DNA of 64,000 nt from Massilia violaceinigra (GTDB taxonomy: Bacteria > Pseudomonadota > Gammaproteobacteria > Burkholderiales > Burkholderiaceae_D), in assembly GCF_002752675.1 (NCBI RefSeq), contig NZ_CP024608.1, positions 124,001 to 188,000 on the forward strand, in the 5' to 3' direction. The notes under the pieces are model-generated. The model did no database searches. It worked only from the letters and a program-made list of their open reading frames with translations, and had not been told where the DNA came from. This document shows, one piece after another, positions 60,738 through 64,000 of this stretch. How positions within the stretch are numbered: position 1 is the first letter of the stretch; each line of letters starts with the position of its first letter. A program made the translations under genes and the position numbers.

Positions 60738-61489
60738 CAGGGTCGGTGTCGGTCGGGGTCAGCGGGTGGCAAAAAGCGGATCGTCATGGATGTCCAGGAC
60801 ATCGTTTCAAGCTGCTTCAGCTTGTGGACAACTTTGTGGACAAACAATTTGTGTGAGGCCAAAAGCTTTGTGCTTGCACAATAGATGAGCCTAACAACTG
60901 AAAATCAAAGAAATTTAATCCTTTTAAATCAACCACTTGTAAAATTCGCCTTGGGAGCCGGGGAAAACCATATTTTACCGGCGTTCTGTGCATAAGTGAG
61001 TCGGCAGGGCAGCAAAATGTAGTCGTCTGGCCAGCCTGGCGCTGTGGGTAAGCACAGCCGGCGGCGGGCTTGCGACGGTTGCCGCAGTGACTTCCGGAAA
61101 CCACAAATTTGCCCTGCCGACACACTCCTGCGCCATCATGCAGCGCAGCAAACACTTCATGTAAAACCTTCACATATTCGCTAAGTCGCGGTAAACGCGG
61201 GACTTTTCATTTTTATCCACACAGCCTGTTGATAACTTTGTGGACAATGCTGGAAAAACCGCGTTTTCCCTCTGTATCTTGTCCACATTCGCACTCTTCG
61301 GCTCGACAGGGAAAATTTATAATCCGTTAAAAATCAACCACTTGCAAGTATCGGAAACTTTTCCGCGCCGCCTTCTTTTTAATCAGGGGTGTTTTTGAAA
61401 ATTGTGAATAAGTGGGATATTGTCGTTTAGAAAACAGGTTCTGCGGGGTAGCGAAACCACCTTGTCAGGGTGGCATCGCTGTAGCCAGA
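60738..61489. other. candidate replication origin / DnaA-box cluster between priA and hemE
   Basis: No gene is convincing in these 752 bp. DnaA-box-like 9-mers: TGTGGACAA at 60823, 60835 and 61239; TGTGCATAA at 60987; TGTGGGTAA at 61043; perfect TTATCCACA at 61213; TGTTGATAA at 61227; TTGTCCACA at 61279; TGTGAATAA at 61403. Other structure: an imperfect direct repeat of about 30 bp (60910-60939 and 61311-61344, sharing AAATCAACCACTTG); a 14-bp direct repeat AACTTTGTGGACAA (60830 and 61234); a 17-bp inverted repeat with one mismatch (60995-61011 and 61110-61126). AT-rich tracts lie near 60893-60950 and 61310-61335. In Caulobacter the origin also adjoins hemE, but dnaA is not in this window. 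Confidence 0.6.
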
Positions 61490-62575
61490 CTACAGGCCGG
61501 CGCGTTGCTGGCGGCTGAAGCTGTGGACCGCCTCGACCATGGCACTGACCGACTCGGGCGGGGTGAACTGCGAGATGCCATGACCGAGGTTGAACACGTG
61601 ACCTGAGCCGTCGGACGGCTTGCCGTAGCTGGTCAGGGTACGCTCGACTTCGGCGCGGATCTGTTCCGGGCTGGCGAACAGGATCGCCGGGTCGAGGTTG
61701 CCCTGCAGCGCCACCTTGTGGCCGACCAGCGCGCGCGCACGGCCCAGGTTGACGGTCCAGTCCAGCCCGACCGCGTCGGCGCCGATGTCGGCGATCTGGT
61801 CGAGCCACAGGCCGCCGCCCTTGGTGAAGACCACCGCCGGGATGCGCACGCCGTCTTTCTCGCGCTTGAGCTGGCTCATCACCTGCTGCATGTACTGCAG
61901 CGAGAAGGTCTGGTAGGCGCCGTCGGCCAGCGCGCCGCCCCAGGAGTCGAAGATCATCACGGCCTGGGCGCCGGCGTCGATCTGGGCGTTCAGGTAGGCC
62001 GCCACCGCGCTGGCATTGGTCGACAGGATGTGGTGCATCAGGTCCGGGCGGTTGTACAGCATCTTTTTGATGGTGTGGAATTCCTTGGAGCCGCCGCCTT
62101 CGACCATGTAGCAGGCCAGGGTCCACGGACTGCCGGAAAAGCCGATCAGCGGCACGCGGCCATTCAAGGCACCGCGGATCTGGGTGACCGCCTTGAAGAC
62201 GTAGTCGAGCGAGTCCAGGTCGGGCGCGCGCAGGGCCATGACGTCGGTCTCGGTGCGCAGCGGACGCTCGAACTTGGGGCCTTCGCCATCGACGAAGTAC
62301 AGGCCCAGGCCCATCGCATCGGGGACGGTGAGGATGTCCGAGAACAGGATCGAGGCGTCCAGCGGATAGCGGTCGATCGGCTGCAGGGTCACTTCGGTGG
62401 CGTAATCGGGGTTCTTGGCCAGGCCCAGGAAGGAGCCGGCCCGCTCGCGCGTGGCGCGGTATTCCGGCAGGTAGCGCCCCGCCTGACGCATCAGCCACAC
62501 AGGGGTGTAATCAGTCGGTTGGCGCAGCAGCGCGCGCAGGAATGTGTCGTTCTGGAGCGGGGCGAATTGGGGCAT
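61490..62575 (-). CDS. hemE: uroporphyrinogen decarboxylase
   Basis: A 361-residue cytosolic enzyme that removes four acetate carboxyls from uroporphyrinogen III to give coproporphyrinogen III in haem synthesis. Signatures: [16 protein letters not shown] (N-terminal signature with the substrate-binding Arg), [29 protein letters not shown] and FDSWGGAL, and the C-terminal [13 protein letters not shown]. Complete and of normal length. It is transcribed towards the candidate origin region, with the S9 peptidase gene divergent on its other side. A weak CCACC/GGTGG hairpin follows its stop. Confidence 0.95.
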   Translation of the reverse strand: MPQFAPLQNDTFLRALLRQPTDYTPVWLMRQAGRYLPEYRATRERAGSFLGLAKNPDYATEVTLQPIDRYPLDASILFSDILTVPDAMGLGLYFVDGEGPKFERPLRTETDVMALRAPDLDSLDYVFKAVTQIRGALNGRVPLIGFSGSPWTLACYMVEGGGSKEFHTIKKMLYNRPDLMHHILSTNASAVAAYLNAQIDAGAQAVMIFDSWGGALADGAYQTFSLQYMQQVMSQLKREKDGVRIPAVVFTKGGGLWLDQIADIGADAVGLDWTVNLGRARALVGHKVALQGNLDPAILFASPEQIRAEVERTLTSYGKPSDGSGHVFNLGHGISQFTPPESVSAMVEAVHSFSRQQRAGL

Positions 62576-62706
62576 GGGAGAGAGTCGAAAGCTTGAAGAA
62601 AGGCGCTATTATCGCATTCCCGCGCCGCACGCCGCGCACCGCCATTTGCACGGGGCCGGGGTATTATCTATCATGCCATACCACCGCCAACCCGAGTGAC
62701 ATCCCC

Positions 62707-64000
62707 ATGACAGCTTCGACCAGCCCACAGAGCGCCGCTTTCGGCCTCTGGCCTTCTCCTATCAGCGCCGCCACCGTGGCCGCCGGCGCCACTCCGCTGT
62801 CGCAGCCGCAGGCCGATGGCCTTGACGCTTACTGGCTGGCCGGGCGCGCGAGCGAGGGCGGGCGCACCACCCTGCTGCGCCAGCGCGGCGCCGAGCTGCT
62901 CGAACTGACGCCGGCCCCGTTCAATGTGCGCAGCCGTGTGCACGAATACGGCGGCGGCGCTTATCTGGTGGCGGCGGGCACGGTGTATTTCTCGCACTTT
63001 GCCGACAACTGTATTTACGCGATCTACCCCGGCCAGACGCCGCAGGCGATAACCCGTCCGGGCAGCGCGCGCTACGCCGACTTTGCGCGCGATGCGGCGC
63101 GAAATCGCCTGATCGTCGTGCGCGAGGACCATGCCGTCCCCGGCGCCCAGCCGGTCAATACCCTGTGCGCGGTCGGCGCCGACGGCACCGAAACCATCCT
63201 GGCCCACGGCAGCGACTTTTACGCCGCCCCGCGCCTGTCGCCGGACGGCGCCTCCCTGGCCTGGCTGAGCTGGGACCATCCGCGCATGCCGTGGCAGGGC
63301 ACCGAACTGTGGCTGGCCCACATCAATCCGGACGGCTCGCTGGCCCCCGCCACACTGATTGCCGGCGGCCCCGAGGAAGCGGTCTGCCAGCCCGAGTGGT
63401 CGCCGGCCGGCGTGCTCCATTTCGTGTCGGACCGCAGCGGATGGTGGAATCTGTACCGCCTGGCCGAAGGGACAGTGCAGCCGCTGTGCGAGCGCGCCGC
63501 CGAATTCGGCACGCCGCACTGGACCTTCGCGGTATCGATGTACGGCTTTCGCAGCGATGGCGAGATTATCTGCACCTATATTGAAAACGGCGTGAGCCGG
63601 CTGGCCCAGCTCTCGCCCGAGACCGGCAAGCTGGCCCCGATCACCAACCCGTACGAGGAAATCCGCGAGCTGCGGGTGGGCGGCGGCGCGGCGCTGATCC
63701 TGGGCGGCTCGCCCACCATTCCCCTGGAACTGGCGCATTTTGATCTGGCCAGCGCCCGGCCCCACGTGCTGGCGCGCTCGATCACCGACCTGCCGGCCGA
63801 CGGCTATCTGTCGATCCCGGAGAGCATCACCTACGCCAGCGGCGGCAATGGCCAGCGCACCGCGCACGCCTTCTACTACCCGCCCTGCAACGCCGGCGTC
63901 ACGCCCGATGCGACGGAAAAACCGCCGCTGATGGTGATCGGCCACAGCGGCCCGACCGGCATGGCCGCCAGCACCCTCAAACTGGCCACGCAGTACTGGA
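62707..64000 (+). CDS. S9 family (dipeptidyl-peptidase-like) serine peptidase, N-terminal part
   Basis: The frame opens at ATG 62707 (MTASTSPQSAAFGLWPSPIS) and is still open at the right edge after 431 codons. The visible part is a beta-propeller: VRSRVHEYGGGAYLVAAGTV, FADNCIYAIYPG, SPDGASLAWLSWDHPRMPWQGTELW, WSPAGVLHFVSDRSGWWNLYR and HWTFAVSMYGF, typical of acylaminoacyl/dipeptidyl-peptidase-like S9C enzymes. The alpha/beta-hydrolase domain is just starting (PPLMVIGHSGPTGMAASTLK), so the catalytic Ser, Asp and His lie outside the window. There is no signal peptide, so it is probably cytosolic. It is divergent from hemE (131 bp). Confidence 0.9.
   Translation, partial: MTASTSPQSAAFGLWPSPISAATVAAGATPLSQPQADGLDAYWLAGRASEGGRTTLLRQRGAELLELTPAPFNVRSRVHEYGGGAYLVAAGTVYFSHFADNCIYAIYPGQTPQAITRPGSARYADFARDAARNRLIVVREDHAVPGAQPVNTLCAVGADGTETILAHGSDFYAAPRLSPDGASLAWLSWDHPRMPWQGTELWLAHINPDGSLAPATLIAGGPEEAVCQPEWSPAGVLHFVSDRSGWWNLYRLAEGTVQPLCERAAEFGTPHWTFAVSMYGFRSDGEIICTYIENGVSRLAQLSPETGKLAPITNPYEEIRELRVGGGAALILGGSPTIPLELAHFDLASARPHVLARSITDLPADGYLSIPESITYASGGNGQRTAHAFYYPPCNAGVTPDATEKPPLMVIGHSGPTGMAASTLKLATQYW

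Noticed and set aside
60817..61173. 118-codon minus-strand frame upstream of priA
   Set aside because: It runs through the DnaA-box-like repeats and AT-rich tracts, has no ribosome site or domain, and is Cys/His/Arg-rich in a random way.

Overview
The window looks like a stretch of chromosome from a high-GC betaproteobacterium of the Oxalobacteraceae (Massilia, Duganella or Janthinobacterium type). This rests on gene content (GTP-type PEP carboxykinase, RdgC, a lipase with its foldase, secreted metalloproteases with DUF4214 tails, priA next to hemE) and on the dispersed GTCGTTCCCGC palindromes. The genus is an inference from protein resemblance, not from a marker gene.

Layout. 0-6.2 kb: start of pckG (runs off the left edge), a hydroxyacid dehydrogenase, an unknown protein, a short asparaginase-domain protein, rdgC, the SOS-controlled dinB and a TetR regulator. 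6.4-18.9 kb: secreted and degradative functions, namely lipase plus lipase chaperone, an S8 subtilase, a TonB-dependent receptor, an XRE regulator, an alpha/beta hydrolase, glycerate 2-kinase and a periplasmic oligopeptidase B. 19-21 kb: tRNA-Val and tRNA-Asp under one promoter, then an ABC exporter pair. 21-27 kb: a signalling block with a membrane diguanylate cyclase, a cyclic-nucleotide-binding protein, an AI-2E family permease and a large NMT1-PAS-GGDEF-EAL protein. 27-35.5 kb: YgiQ radical SAM protein and a run of small or poorly known minus-strand genes (DUF4404, VF530, SLOG/DUF2493, DUF457, a prolyl-hydroxylase-like dioxygenase, a TPR lipoprotein, a duplicated PH-like membrane protein). 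35.6-40 kb: two tandem periplasmic M3 peptidases and slyX. 40.3-48.4 kb: one DUF4214 protein and three serralysin-like M10 metalloproteases with DUF4214 C-termini. 48.5-58.4 kb: cache-domain protein, rep helicase, oxidoreductase/LysR pair, DUF1003, a DUF1857 gene whose last codons were cut by an IS5-family element, a dihydrolipoyl-dehydrogenase-like flavoprotein and argP. 58.4-64 kb: a repeat-filled gap, priA, a 750-bp gene-free region, hemE, and the start of an S9 peptidase.

The most striking non-coding region is the priA-hemE gap (60738-61489). It carries nine DnaA-box-like 9-mers including a perfect TTATCCACA, AT-rich direct repeats about 400 bp apart and a long inverted repeat. It is a candidate replication origin or DnaA-binding locus. 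About three quarters of the protein genes to its left are on the minus strand, as expected if a fork leaves this point leftwards. No dnaA, dnaN or gyrB is in view, so the call is tentative.

The secreted proteases (subtilase, three M10 enzymes, two M3 peptidases, oligopeptidase B), lipase and TonB receptor suggest a free-living scavenger of proteins and lipids. Several start codons were moved downstream of the longest open frame where a Shine-Dalgarno sequence, signal peptide or LexA box demanded it; each entry says so.
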